A DNA stretch of 64,000 nucleotides from Coturnix japonica (lineage: Eukaryota > Chordata > Aves > Galliformes > Phasianidae), in NCBI RefSeq assembly GCF_001577835.2, contig NC_029542.1:2120429-2184428 (forward strand), in the 5' to 3' direction. The position numbers were made by a program, and so were the translations under genes. Below, piece by piece: positions 1 to 38,085 of the stretch (positions within the stretch are counted from its first letter, which is position 1; every line of letters starts with the position of its first letter). The notes beneath the pieces were generated by a model. It was given only the letters and a program-made list of their open reading frames with translations, was not told the origin of the DNA and searched no databases.

Positions 1-3000
1 CTGTATGAGACACCCACCTTTGAGGAAGATCTAGAGAGGCTGTACCTGCAGCTGCAGCCCCTGTACCTCAACCTGCATGCCTACGTACGTCGTGCCCTGT
101 ACAACAAATATGGAGCAGAGCACATAAACCTGAAGGGTCCCATTCCTGCTCACTTGCTGGGTAAGGGCTTTGCTCAGCAGAGCTGTGTCTCCCAGCAGGA
201 AGAGATTGCTACTAGCCCAATCCTGTGCACAAGCTGAAAGTAACTGGTTGCCTTTTCTTTCCTCTCCATGTCTCCCTCCTGCACTTCCCAGGCAACATGT
301 GGGCCCAGTCATGGTCCAACATCTTCGACCTGGTGATGCCCTTCCCAGATGCCACCAAGGTGGATGCCACCCCAGCCATGAAACAACAGGTCAGTGCTTT
401 CACAGCACTGTCTACAGACCTCCCCTCCCAGAAAGACAAGATTGTCCCCAACCTCCCTCCAGCAACCCCAGGAATCTCCACTGCCCTTCAACAAACCCTC
501 TGTCTGCTTCTCCCCAGGGCTGGACACCCAAGAGGATGTTTGAGGAGTCAGATCGCTTCTTTACCTCCCTGGGCCTCATCCCCATGCCGCAGGAGTTCTG
601 GGACAAGTCCATGATTGAGAAGCCAGCGGATGGGCGGGAGGTGGTGTGCCATGCCTCAGCCTGGGACTTCTACAACCGCAAGGACTTCAGGTAGGGTGAG
701 GGCACACTGCCCCACTGGTAACCAAGATGTTGGCATTGCTGGTAGGAGCTCCTACGGCAGATGAAGGGCAATCCAAACCTACCCTGACTTGCCCTAATGG
801 GTGAAAAAGGCAATGAATACCAGCAGGAATGGGCAGGGGCAGCAGGAAAGGCAGGAAGATGGCCAGAGATCAACTCTATGGAGCAAGACTTGTCCAGGCT
901 GGCATCAGACCTGGGGATGGAAGGGGTACACGCAAAGAGACCAAAGAGAAAATTAGCTGAATGGGGTATAGTCTTTCCTGAAGACTTTCACCCTTTAACA
1001 CTGCCCTCTGTCCCCTTCCCATCCCACTTGTCCTTATCCAGGATCAAGCAGTGCACCGTGGTGAACATGGATGATCTAATCACAGTGCACCATGAGATGG
1101 GCCACGTGCAGTACTTCCTGCAGTACATGGACCAGCCCATCTCATTCCGTGATGGAGCCAACCCTGGCTTCCACGAGGCCATTGGGGATGTCATGGCATT
1201 GTCTGTCTCTACCCCAAAACACCTGCACAGCATCAACCTGCTGGACCAAGTGACAGAAAATGAAGGTGAGCTGACATGGGAACACCACGCAGCACAGTGC
1301 TTGGGGAGGCAGCTGGAAATGCAGAGGAAGAATGTACCAGGGACATGCATGATGTCTGAGTATCAATAGAAGGGGCAAGATCCAACAGGGACACTATGCA
1401 GTTGGGTGGAACGACTCATACAGGGTGGAGAGGTGGCTGCAGTACTGCCTTGTTCACATCTTCCCACTCTGGGCAGAAAGTGACATCAACTACCTGATGA
1501 GCATCGCCCTGGACAAAATCGCCTTCCTGCCCTTTGGATACCTCATGGACCAGTGGCGTTGGAAGGTGTTTGATGGGCGGATCAAGGAGGATGAGTACAA
1601 CCAGCAGTGGTGGAACCTCAGGTATGTTCACATTCAGACCTCTCTTTGGTGCTTGGTCATCATTTCTCTTTGTGTTTTCTCCATGTGGCCCAGTTGGCTG
1701 CAATGGGGACATGATGGGATACGTAATCCCTCATCCTGTCCTCACATCCTTCCATAACCCCTCCCAGTCAAGCCCACCTTCTCCTCCCCAGACTGCACTA
1801 ATTCTCCCTCTCTGGCCCAGGCTGAAGTACCAGGGCTTATGCCCACCAGTACTAAGGTCTGAAGATGACTTCGACCCTGGGGCAAAGTTTCACATCCCTG
1901 CCAACGTCCCCTACATCAGGTGAGCAAGCAGAGCTTGGTCAGGGCAGCACCTCTTGAATAAATGAGCCCATGCACAAACATGGACATCCAGTTCAGGTGC
2001 AGCAATGCCACCTTGTTTCATGGCTGGTGGGATTCCTGGTGGTGCCCATCCTGACTGAGCGTCAGAGGGGAAGGCTGGATTTGGGAGCTCTCCAACAAGC
2101 ATGGGCTCATCCCTCTGAGCAGCCATAAGCTCATGTTAAAAGGAAAAGCAGCATCACCAGATTGGGCCAAATTGATGCAGATGGAGCTTCAAAGCCAATG
2201 ATGCTTCTGATGCTTCTCCAAGTTGAGATTCTGCAGTGAGGGGAGGAGGGGAGGACATTCAGCTCCCTTCACAGCCACTAGCAGGATCTGTCCCCATGTA
2301 ACCCTCCAGGTACTTTGTCAGCTTTGTGATCCAGTTCCAGTTCCACCAGGCACTCTGCAAAGCAGCTGGGCACACGGGACCCCTGCACACATGTGACATC
2401 TATCAGTCCAAGGAGGCTGGGAAGCTCCTGGGGTAGGTCTACGGGCAGGGCAGAGGCTTTATGTCCAAATACCTTAAAGTCAGGCCGTGGCTCAGGAAGC
2501 CAGGAGGTAATGCAGCCTGGTGTCCCTTCCCTTCCTTGTTCCAGCCAAGTCCCTGTCCATGGGCTGTGGGCAGGGAGACCCTTGGCTGGGCGCTGCAGCT
2601 GTGATTGCAAAAGCAGCCACTAGATGGTAGCTGGGACCCTGGCAGAGGGAAGGCTCCTTCCTCCTCCTCTTCCTCCCCCGCAGCCCCCTGTTCCTTAGGG
2701 AAAACAGCCCCCTCACTTCAAGGAAAGTGCCTGCAAAATTAACCCCTTCAACCCATAAAGTGAATTGCATCAGGCTGAATTCACTGGGGGGTGGGGGGTT
2801 GCCTCAACATCCTACATGAAAACTTCTCTCCATGCTCTGTGCTCACAGCCCTGTGGGTGTCAGAAGGCACAGACTGTGTCCCAGGGCTGATGACACCAAG
2901 AATCCCAAGCCCTGAGATAGGTGAGGGCCACAAGGAACCCACTGGACCCAATTTCTCCCCCGACAGAGATGCCATGAAGCTGGGTTTCAGCAAGCCGTGG

Positions 3001-3617
3001 CCTGAAGCCATGCAGCTCATCACTGGGCAGCCCAACATGTCAGCAGAAGCCCTGATGAGCTACTTTGAGCCCCTTATGACATGGCTGGTGAAGGAGAACA
3101 CAAAGAACGGCGAGGTGCTGGGTTGGCCCGAGTACAGCTGGACTCCTTACGCAGGTACAGGTGGGAATGGGCTGGACATGGTCCACAGTGGGGGCAGATT
3201 TTGGTCCTCACCGTGGTGGGGATGCGGTTCATGGTAGACATGGAGCTGCTTGACCACCCCAAAAAACACAGGGGGTTTGGATGCCTCTCATTGATTTCCC
3301 AGCAAGCTGAGTCTCACAAGCAGACAAGTCACCCAAGAGCCCAACCAAGGGAGGGCAGGTGACCCACTGCACCCAGCCCAGAGCCACCAGCACCAACCAC
3401 ATCCCTCCTTTGTTTTCCAGCCACCGGATTCCAAGCTGCCACCGACAAAACTGATTTTCTGGGCATGTCAGTGGGCACCAAACAAGCCACCGCAGGCGCC
3501 TGGGTATTGCTTGCACTGGCACTTGTCTTCCTGATCATCTCCATCTTCTTGGGTGTCAAGTTGTGCTCATCAAGGAGAAAGGCCTTCAAATCCAGCTCAG
3601 AAATGGAACTGAAATAA
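1..3617 (+). CDS. ACE: Angiotensin-converting enzyme, C-terminal part (last nine coding exons)
   Basis: Zinc dipeptidyl carboxypeptidase on the cell surface that makes angiotensin II and breaks down bradykinin. Exons as I read them: 1-160, 292-389, 518-690, 1042-1265, 1477-1621, 1821-1919, 2310-2432, 2967-3154 and 3421-3617 (stop TAA); all junctions are GT-AG and the phases agree. The protein follows human ACE C-domain closely: HLLGNMWAQ at the first junction, [15 protein letters not shown], the zinc motif HEMGH at 1091-1105, and GFHEAIGD with the third zinc ligand (Glu) at 1175-1177. The last exon encodes a stalk, a membrane helix ([20 protein letters not shown]) and a basic cytoplasmic tail ending SSEMELK. 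The stalk and tail differ strongly from mammals, which is usual for this part. The gene is cut by the window edge: the N-domain and the first part of the C-domain lie upstream. No damage is seen. Confidence 0.97.
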
Positions 3618-4085
3618 GGCAACCACAGACGGGGGAGCGCAGACAGGGTGTGAGGGTGGGCGACTCAGGCAGCTGGTGGCAATGCTGAGGGCACTTCTGC
3701 CCACGAAGCCATGGGTTTCCACAGCCCAGGACTCCTCTCTCCAATCAGGTTGGACTTGTTTTTTTTCCACTATGCAAGAGCCAAAGCAGAAAAGAACTAT
3801 TTATTTGCCAACGTCTGCATAAAAGGAAGAGAAATACAGGCACCGGCAGGCACGGAGCCATCAGGGACTGCTCCTGTGCCCAGGGGGGACTGAATCCAGC
3901 ATGGGCCCCCACCACCCATCTCCAGCCCCTGTGCCAGGATGGGCAAAGCCACGGGGGCTTCAAGTGACAGAGGGCAGGCTTGGGAAGGACAGAACGTGCT
4001 TCTGATCTCTGCCCATCCCTAGTTTGCCCACTGCTGGGCTGTTCATTTGCATGGATGAGAAATAAACCCATGTCTTGTTACCCTC
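3618..4085 (+). terminator. ACE: ACE 3'UTR and poly(A) signal
   Basis: Non-coding sequence from the ACE stop codon to a canonical AATAAA at 4061-4066, followed about 15-20 bases later by T/G-rich sequence (tgtcttgtta). Cleavage near 4,080-4,085 is inferred. The 3'UTR would be about 465 bases. No better signal lies between the stop and this site. Confidence 0.8.
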
Positions 4086-4322
4086 AGTGCAGCAGCTCTG
4101 CTCTTTATCAGGGGTGGGGTATCTCAATGGGATGCTCCAGCACTGAATGATGTGTACTTACGTAAGAGCATGGGGAGGGGGGGATTGGGGGCTCTGAGGT
4201 CAGCGATCGCTGCCTGCTCTCCAGCTCTGATTATCTTGGGATCAGCAGTGCTTGAGGCTTTTTTTTTTCACCCCCATCTTTCTTCTGCTTCTGTAAATAA
4301 AACTTCGTATTTGTTCTGCAGT

Positions 4323-4357
4323 GATTAGGTGCAAAACTAATCCCAGGCCAGGGATTA
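4323..4357. promoter_or_regulatory. Three TAATC/GATTA motifs at 15-base spacing
   Basis: GATTA at 4323-4327, TAATC at 4338-4342 and GATTA at 4353-4357 start exactly 15 bases apart in alternating orientation. The second and third form a near-perfect 20-base inverted repeat (TAATCCC, six-base centre, GGGATTA). TAATCC is the core bound by K50 homeodomain factors (OTX, CRX, PITX). The sites sit about 270 bases past the ACE poly(A) site. A regulatory role is inference. Confidence 0.35.
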
Positions 4358-6486
4358 TTGCAGCCTTAAAGAGCTGCGGTCTGCTGCAGCCCCGAGCAGG
4401 AGGGGAAATAAGGGGATGCAGGATGGATCCTGCTGTCCCTCCCATTGCATTGCCTCCACTCTCAGCCACGTCTTACATCAGGAAACTGAGTCCCCAGAGG
4501 CACCCAAGAGGAGCAGAAGGCAGATGTCTGCCCACCCATGCTCAGGTTTGTTGTTGCTTGCTTCCAACCCTCCTCCATCCATGCACAGGACACCCACAGG
4601 GAGGGACCACCACCAGTTTCTTCCCTTCTCACCACATTCCCTGGGCTGGGAAACAGCTGCCCCAAACACCCACCCCAAAGCAGCTGCCCTGTTTCCCAGC
4701 ACACTGATCACTGTCCTTACCCCAATCCCAGCCACACGCTGCTCACAGAACAAAGACCTTGTATCACGTCCCATTGCAAGGTGAGAGCTGGTGTGAAGCC
4801 AAGCTTGTTTCCAGCCCCATAGGGCAGGCTGGTGCAGGTGTGCTCCATCAAGCTCAGCTCATTGCTGGCAATTCTGAGCCCCATGGCTCACTTCTGTACA
4901 ATTAATGAAGGAATGAGGTCTCCAAGGTCAACAAGGTCCTGCCAGCATCATAAGAATTGCTTTGTGGAAAGAAAAAGAGCCACACTGAACACTCATTCAG
5001 GGACTGCAATACAAGCTCAGCCCCAACCCAACATCAGAGGATCCACAAGGAGCTGAATGTCCTGGAAGAGGACGTTGGATAATGCCACAGTGGTGGGTGA
5101 TGGGTGCACTGAGCTGTGGTCTCCTAGAGGAGCACACCACGTTACCTTCAACACAGGTTTAGCCACTCAGTAGGACAGAACACCAAGCTGCTCCATCCCA
5201 ACTCAAGGCAAAGTTTCCAACCTGAGCTTAAACTGAATGGTTGAGACGTGGGTGGGGGAGCAGGTGAAGTTTTCAGAGCAATGAATAACTGGTGATGCCC
5301 TCAGGGCTCTGGTAACCCATCACCAATGTTCTACAAGATACCTTTAAAATGAGGATGATTTCCCTTCCCCATTGTGATAACATCTGGAGAGATTTTGCTG
5401 CCTTCTGGCTCCTGCATCATGCTTCCTGCTGGAATTAGGAGGCTTGGCAAAACTGCTCCCTAGGAAATAAAAACAAATAGAAAGGAGTGGGGAAAAAGAG
5501 GAGATTCCCTCTCAGTTCACATTGCTCCCTTAAGGGGATCTCAGAAAGCATCACTCCACACTGGCAGGGGCTGTGCACAAAGCTCACAGAGGGAAAATCT
5601 GCCTTAAAACCCTACAAATTAAAAGCAAGAATCACGCTGGTTTCCCTTTTCCATCTCAGGGACCCTTTGGGCACAGCAAAAAAAAGCATTTTCCAATGTT
5701 TCTGTGCTCATTATCCACACTCAGCGTGCTGCAGGATGGTGGCTGCTGGGGGGGACCCCACATCCCTGATGCTGGCGGGGGCCCAGCCAGGCCAGGTCTA
5801 TTCTTAGCTGGTGGGTGGCCGGGCAGGGCGTGCAGGGCTGCGTTCCTCACATTCCCCTTCCCCGGGGACAAGGAGCGCCTGGAAACATGCAGCAGCAGCT
5901 TGGCAGCACCCTGCACCCAGGGGCCAGCAGCAGGGGCCACCCCGGGTAGGGGGTGTCAATAGGGGTATATGGCACAGGGCTAGGGTCACCGGGCCCCCTA
6001 TTCCAGAACCCTCATACTCCCCATGTCCCCTCCATCAGCCCCTGGGCAGAGACAGGTTGCTTCACCCAGGGTAGTCCCTATGAATGTTCCCCCAGCTCTG
6101 AGCTGCTGCTTTCTGTCCTTGTCCCCCCTGGGCCATGGCAGTGCCACTCCTGTTTCCTTGGGGTGTCCCAGAAATGGGACCCCAAGAAGTCACCTCATCC
6201 TCACACCCACCATTCATTGCACATGGGACAAAGGGGACCAGCCCCAATCCTACTTGGGCCAATAATTTCCCCTCCGAGCAGAGAAGGAATTTCCATGAAC
6301 TAGAGGTGATGACAGTGTGTCACCAAGCCCAAGTGTTCAGCTCTTCTCTCCCTCAGCCAAGGAGGATTCCAGCCAAGCAGACTCACTGCAGACACCAGCA
6401 GTCACCTCCTGGCAGCCTTGACATGTGGCCACATCCTGCCTTTACCTGCACATCCCTGCAGCACTGCCTTGAGTTATTGCAGCCTG

Positions 6487-6613
6487 CTGCTCACCCCATC
6501 CATCCTTCTGCTCCCCACATCCACCCTCCTGCTGACCCCATCCATCCTCCTGTTAACCTCATCCATCCTCCTACTCACCCTATCCATCCTCTGCTCGCTC
6601 CATCCATCCTCCC
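6487..6613. repeat. About six copies of a 20-22 base CATCC-type minisatellite
   Basis: Diverged tandem units of the form ctgctcaccccatccatcct run across this stretch, C/T-rich on the + strand. They keep several frames open and so produce meaningless repetitive proteins. Confidence 0.75.
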
Positions 6614-7769
6614 AATCCCAAGAACAAGGGAAGAGCCATGATCCTGCCCTGTGCCCCAGTTTCTCCCTCTGTGCAGAGTGCACAAGCAGAATGGGGGGTG
6701 AACTGAGCATGTCACATCCTGGAGATGAGCTGCCACAGCTTTTTCTGCTGCTTCTATGTGAGAACTGGCCTCTGCTGGGGAACAGCCCCCATGACCTGGC
6801 TTAATGTCACCAAGTCCTTCCCAGGTTTCCAAATGGGCCTCCCCCTCCCCTGTCCATCCCTGGAGCATCTCCCAACAGCCAAGGGCACAAACACTACCAG
6901 GCAGGCAGGATGCTTGTGCCTATTCAGAGACAGCTCTGCTGGCTGCCAGCAGTCCTATCTTTCTGTCCTCAGCCTCACTCTCTGGCTGTGTTTGCAGCCC
7001 AGCTCTAATTACAGCAATGTGGAGGAACACCAGCTCACAGTTGGCAAACATTTCTCCCGGCAGGCGTCAGCCAGCAGCTGCAGTGTTGGGATTTGGGTGG
7101 TTGCCCATCCTCACCAAGCCCTGTGTCCCCATCCTGCCACTCCATACCCAATCCCATTCCCTCAACCCACTGCCTGCCCTGTGACTGCAGGTGTGTTGTA
7201 CCTCCCTGCACAGTGCAAATATTTTATTTCCTGGTGTTATCCTACACAGTCCTTCAGCTCGCTGCCTGCCGGGCAAACCAAACATGCCCTGATTGAACCC
7301 AGACTCTGCAGGAACAGATGGTTTGATGGGGTTTGCTGGTGCAGGACCAGGAGGGGAGGGCACCCAGCACCTGGTCATCCCAGGAAATAGGGAAGTTTTC
7401 CATTGATTGCTTGGGGTGTGGGAAGGAAGGAAAGAAGGGGAAAGGAGTGAAACCTCAAAAATGATGTCTGAGGAGGAGGAAAGAACTGAGCAAAGGAGGA
7501 GGAGGAGAAGAGCAGAGCAGGGAGAGAGGATTAATGCTCAGTTGAATTAGAGGGAGCCCTTCAGCTGTCTTGAACAGCAGGATAATTTGCCCAGAGACCC
7601 CAGTTCTTCCTATTTGGGATAGAATGTAAGCTCAGGATTAACTGCAAACATATGTTTAAGTCCCAGAGAAGCCCAGGGAATTGAAAGAAGCCTGGGCATA
7701 AAGCACTCCTGAGGGCATAGGCTCACTGCCTCGTGGATGAACTGGTTTTGCTGGGATGATATGGGAGAC

Positions 7770-8069
7770 TGGGAGAGCCATGGGGGCAATGGGAGAATGA
7801 TGGGAGCAGTGGGAGAACCAGTGGAGATTAGAGAGCCATGGGGTCACTTGAAAAGTCACAGGGGCAATGGAAGAGCCATGAGTGCAGTGGGAGAGCCAGT
7901 GGGGGACTCTTAAAGCCAATAGGGAGCTGGTAGAGCCATGGGAGCACTGGAAGAGACAATGGGTGATTGGGATACCCATTAGTGCACTGGGAGAGACACT
8001 GTGGGCAGTGGGAGAGCCAGTGGGGGATTGGGAGAGCTATGGGGGGCACTAGGAGAGCCATGGGGGCAC
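7770..8069. repeat. Fifteen-copy 20-base minisatellite
   Basis: Imperfect tandem units resembling tgggagagccatgggggca plus one base. Fifteen units fit the 300 bases with almost no length change although the units differ from each other by several bases. First unit 7770-7789, last about 8050-8069. Purine-rich on the + strand. Not protein coding. Confidence 0.8.
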
Positions 8070-9959
8070 TGAGAGGTTCCTGGAGCTCAGTCAAAAATAA
8101 CCTGAGAGAATGACAGGATGCATCTCCAGCTGCAAGGGCTGCATGGGGAAGAGGTTCAGTAGAAAGCTTTTCCAACAGATGAGATCTCCTGATCAGATGA
8201 GATCAGGCCAGAGAAATGAGGACCTGAAGAGGCTCCACCTGACATGGCCAGAGGGAAACAAAGCTTCCCAGGCTGTACCATAGACCCCAGTCTGGTGGAG
8301 GGGCTGGGGGCCTTTCCTGTGCTCCCTCCCATGCCCAAATCCCACCCCTGGTGCCCCCAATCTCCCCTGTGTGCACTTGCTCACCTCTGGGGAGGGCTGG
8401 GAGCCGACACGTGCCCACATCATTGGGCACATCCACATCCACGTGATGTGTCCACAAACAGTCCGGGCTGATTTATGGGATGAGAGGAGGGCAGGAGGCC
8501 AACCTTAAATCCTGACTACCCAGTGATTAATAATCAGAATTATGATCATATTAGCCATAAAAATAATAGTTTTCTTTCCCTTGCAGAACCGGTCACCCAG
8601 GAATCTCTGAGCAGTTTCATAAGGCTGAGTGACCGACGTCCCTATTTTCTAGTGAGGAAATTGCAGCGCAGAGCTGTCTCCCTCGAGTCACCCAGTATAT
8701 CAACAAGAAAACAGAGGAGGCAGGAGCCTGGACTCTGTGTCCCTCTCCCTCCCCCATGCTATTAAGCTGCATCTCTGTAATATAGAGCAAAATATCCTCC
8801 ACGACTCGCAGTAAATCATGGCAGAGGCAGTGTGCAGAGTGGATGGGGGGGAAGATAATGGGTTTTTCACCCTCTTCAACAATGGAATAAGTTTTTCTCT
8901 GCTGGGGGAAGGCTGGCTTCTATGACAGGCAGAGATAAAAGCAGCAGCAGTGCTCTGAAACGGGCTTTCAGGGCTCCTGGCTGTGCCCACCTGCTCTCAT
9001 TGCTGGCCAAGGGACAAGAGGCAGCTCAGGTGGGCACTGCTGTGGGTCAAGTGCCCCATGGCAGCCACCCAGTCCCTGTGAGTATTCCTGAGGTGCTCTG
9101 GAATATTAATTGAAAATCCCAGCAAAATACTCCTGCTGATGATAATGGACCATAATCCTCTTAGACCAATTTCATGCCTGAAAAATTGTGCATAGCAAAA
9201 TAATAATAAAAAGCCCCTCAGTGGACACTGTCCTTAGTAATGGGCCCAGGGGAAGAGGGCTGGCCAGGGGGGATTGCTCAGGAAGGGAAGGGAGGTGGTC
9301 CTCTTGGCCTTCTTTACATATAGAGAGATGGGCAGAAGTGCTGAGATCGGGGATCCGTCTGAACATCAGCTCTGGTAGGGCAGCGTTGGTCCCTGTGTCC
9401 CATCTGGGTCCTCACTGGGACCCCACAGAGCTCATGGGGCTGGATGACCTGGGGCCCAAGTGTAGCCCCTGGATCGCTCACATCCCACGGATCCCCAGTG
9501 TCACTCGTGTCACCTACAGACCTTCTGTACCCACAGAGCCTCCTACCGGGCCAGGTTCCTCCCGGTCCGAGTGTCCCCGTCCCAGTACTGCGAACCCCCC
9601 CGGTCCTTTCGGACCTTCAGCACCGCAGGAGTGGACAGCGCCGGACGCGTGGCCCCGCCCGGAGTCCAGCGCCCCCCCCCCCACCTCCCCCTAACCTCTC
9701 CTACCCCCGGTACCCCCCAGTGAACGCCCGGGAACCCCCTGCAGACCCCCGACACTTCTTTCCTTACACCCCCGGCCCCACATTCACCTCCAAGCCCCTG
9801 CAGCCCTGTACCCCAGCCCCCCACTCCCAACGTCCTCCCCCCTGCTTCTTGCACCCCTGCATCCCTGCATCTCTTTCTCTGCCCTCGCACTCCTCCCCGC
9901 ACCTCCCCCGGACCTTGGTACGACCTGCACACCTCCCTCCACCCCCAACACTCCGGAGA

Positions 9960-10545
9960 CCACCCCCACTGCCCCCTGTACCCCAAGAACCCCACTTCCA
10001 GCATCACGAGGATCTCAACTCCAACACCCCAAGGACCCACTTCCATCGCCCTTAGAACACAAGAATCCCACCAACATCATCTCCAATACCCTAAGAAATT
10101 CACCCTCATCATCTCCAGCACCCCAATAACCCTACCCCTGTCAGCCTCAGAACCCCCAAGCCCATCATCTTCTAACACCCCAAGGATCACCTCTATCAGC
10201 TCCATTACCACTAGCACACAAGGGCCACATCTCCATCACCTCCATTACTTTAAGAGCCCCACCTCCAGCACCTCCAACACCTCCATCACTTCCAACATCT
10301 CAAGGACCCTACCTCCATCACCCTAGCACACAAGAACCCCATCTCCATCATCTCTATTACCCTAAGGACCCCACTTCTGCCACCTCCAGCACTCCAAGAA
10401 CCCCACTTCCAACATACCCAGCACCCCGATGTCCCAGCATCCCCAAGACTTCGTCTCAATCACCTACATCACATGATGGATCCCACTTCCATCACCCCAA
10501 GGACCCCACCTCCAACATCCCCAGCACCCACCTGCTCCCCCCGCC
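9960..10545. repeat. Diverged C/A-rich minisatellite upstream of KCNH6
   Basis: Loose tandem repeats built on phrases such as caaggaccccacctcc and atcacctccaacacc, with unit length about 30-40 bases. The + strand is nearly G-free through most of it. It ends about 330 bases before the KCNH6 CpG island. Unit borders are blurred. Confidence 0.6.
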
Positions 10546-11082
10546 CCAACACTCCACCCCGGAGCCCCCCACGCTGCGGGACCGACGCCAGGAAGTGCCA
10601 GGAGGTTCAGGGGGTACCAAGCGATACCGAGGGAAGCGTGGGGAGCACCGAGGGGTTCCGAGGAGCGTAGGAAGAAGCCCCCCATCCTCCAGCTGTTGCT
10701 GTGTGAACCACCCCGGGCCGGGACAGCGGTGACTAAGCACTTTGGGGATTTCTCCTCTCATTATTTTATTCTCTTATTTCCCCCTTTTTCAAGCGGAGCC
10801 TCCTCCTTTATCCTCCCCCCCCCCCCCCCTTTCGCCCTCTCTCCCCTCCACCCCTCCTCCCCTCATCCTCATCCTCCCCGGCCGCCCCCGCCCGGGGCCG
10901 GGCTGGCAGTGCGGGCGGAGGGGTTCCCCCTTCCGGCCGCCGGGAGCGCGGAGCCCCGGGCCGTGAGCTCCAGAGCTCGGCCAGCCCCGGGGTGAGGCGG
11001 AGCGGGGCCGTGCCGTGCCGGGCCGTGCGGTGCCGGGCCGCCCCCGAGGGGAGTTCCGCCGATATCGGAGCGCGTCGGGGAG

Positions 11083-37016
<25,934 letters not shown>

Positions 37017-38085
37017 AGACATGGGGGCTGCAAAGCAAGTCAAGAGGAACCTCAACTGTGAGCTCGGTCAGTTGATGTTGATTTTGACTGCAGGGGTAAG
37101 ACAGTGGACAATGCCATTGGCTCAGGGGTCTAATTTGTAACTGTCTTCTGCCACCATGAAAGGAAGCATAGCGTGGCTGGTTTCCAAGATCAACATTTTC
37201 CAGCGGTTCCCATAGAGTAGATTTAATTTGCACATTCTAGTGAACCCAGAGCAGTTCTTTCTTATGGCCACCAACAGGCTGGCTAGGCCAAACAGCACCC
37301 ATCACCTCTTCCTTGCCGAGGCTTCCTCTCGAGAACAGCACAAGCCCAGTGAGCCACAGCATCCAGAGGGGAGCAATTGCACAGCTTCCAGCTGCAAGGC
37401 CATTTTGCTGTCAGCTCTTTGGAGCAGGGACCATTGTGTTGGTACTGGGCCTTGCCCAGTAGAGTCCGTGGGCACTATGAAAGAGTATTCACTGGAGGAG
37501 GAGGAGAGCTCCACAGTGCAGTACTGGGGAGAGCTGCAGGTGGGAAGCCCAGGACAAGGACAGATGCTCTCCCTGTCCTACCTGATGGCCACCGAGACAC
37601 TAAGGGCCAACAACCCCTTCCACTTCAGCACGCTTCAGCACGAGTCCTAGGGCACTGACTTCTCCAGCAAGGCCAACTGCACCTTGCAAACCCCAACACA
37701 CATCCCACAAATCCCTATATGAACCTGACTGGTCATCGACCTGGACATAAAGCACAAAACACAAAAGCACAATCCCGAAAAGCTGCAAAGTCCTAGTCAC
37801 TTCAAGTCCAGTCCTTTCTCCCAGCTTCTCTCTTTTGATAAAGGTTTGATAGATGCTTCCTCCTCCTCAGCCCTTTTCCTGGCAGAATCCCGCAGCATCC
37901 CATAGGAGAAGCCCACTTAGCACTGCTGCCTTGCCATTCGGTTAGATGCTGTGACCGTCCTAGGCCGCCTGCTCAAGTAACATATTGAGCTCCCTTTGAG
38001 AGTAGTAAAACTGTGAGCATCTCTTTCTCTGGAGTTTTAGTGTACACTTTGCTAATAAAGATGTTTTTGGCACCTGATGTGAGTT
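37017..38085 (+). terminator. KCNH6: KCNH6 3'UTR and poly(A) signal
   Basis: About 1.05 kb of non-coding sequence after the stop, ending at AATAAA 38054-38059 with a T/G-rich stretch (tgtgagttatagctgtgtttgt) just downstream. A 140-codon open frame at 37,228-37,650 inside it resembles nothing known and is taken as chance. Confidence 0.75.

Larger units (their letters stand above)
4086..10870. other. ACE-KCNH6 intergenic region
   Basis: No gene seen on either strand. The many open frames here are in GC-rich or tandem-repeat DNA, lack splice-consistent extensions and resemble no family I know. It holds three tandem repeats (listed separately), an inverted homeodomain-type motif near 4,340, AT-rich islands at about 8,517-8,590 and 9,090-9,230 that look like conserved non-coding DNA, and a CpG-rich patch at about 9,540-9,740, 1.4 kb upstream of KCNH6 exon 1. 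Confidence 0.7.

Noticed and set aside
6135-6641. 168-codon frame ending in repeated HPIHP words
   Set aside because: Its end is the translation of the CATCC minisatellite and the rest matches nothing.
37228-37650. 140-codon frame after KCNH6
   Set aside because: It lies within the KCNH6 3'UTR before its poly(A) signal and has no known relatives.
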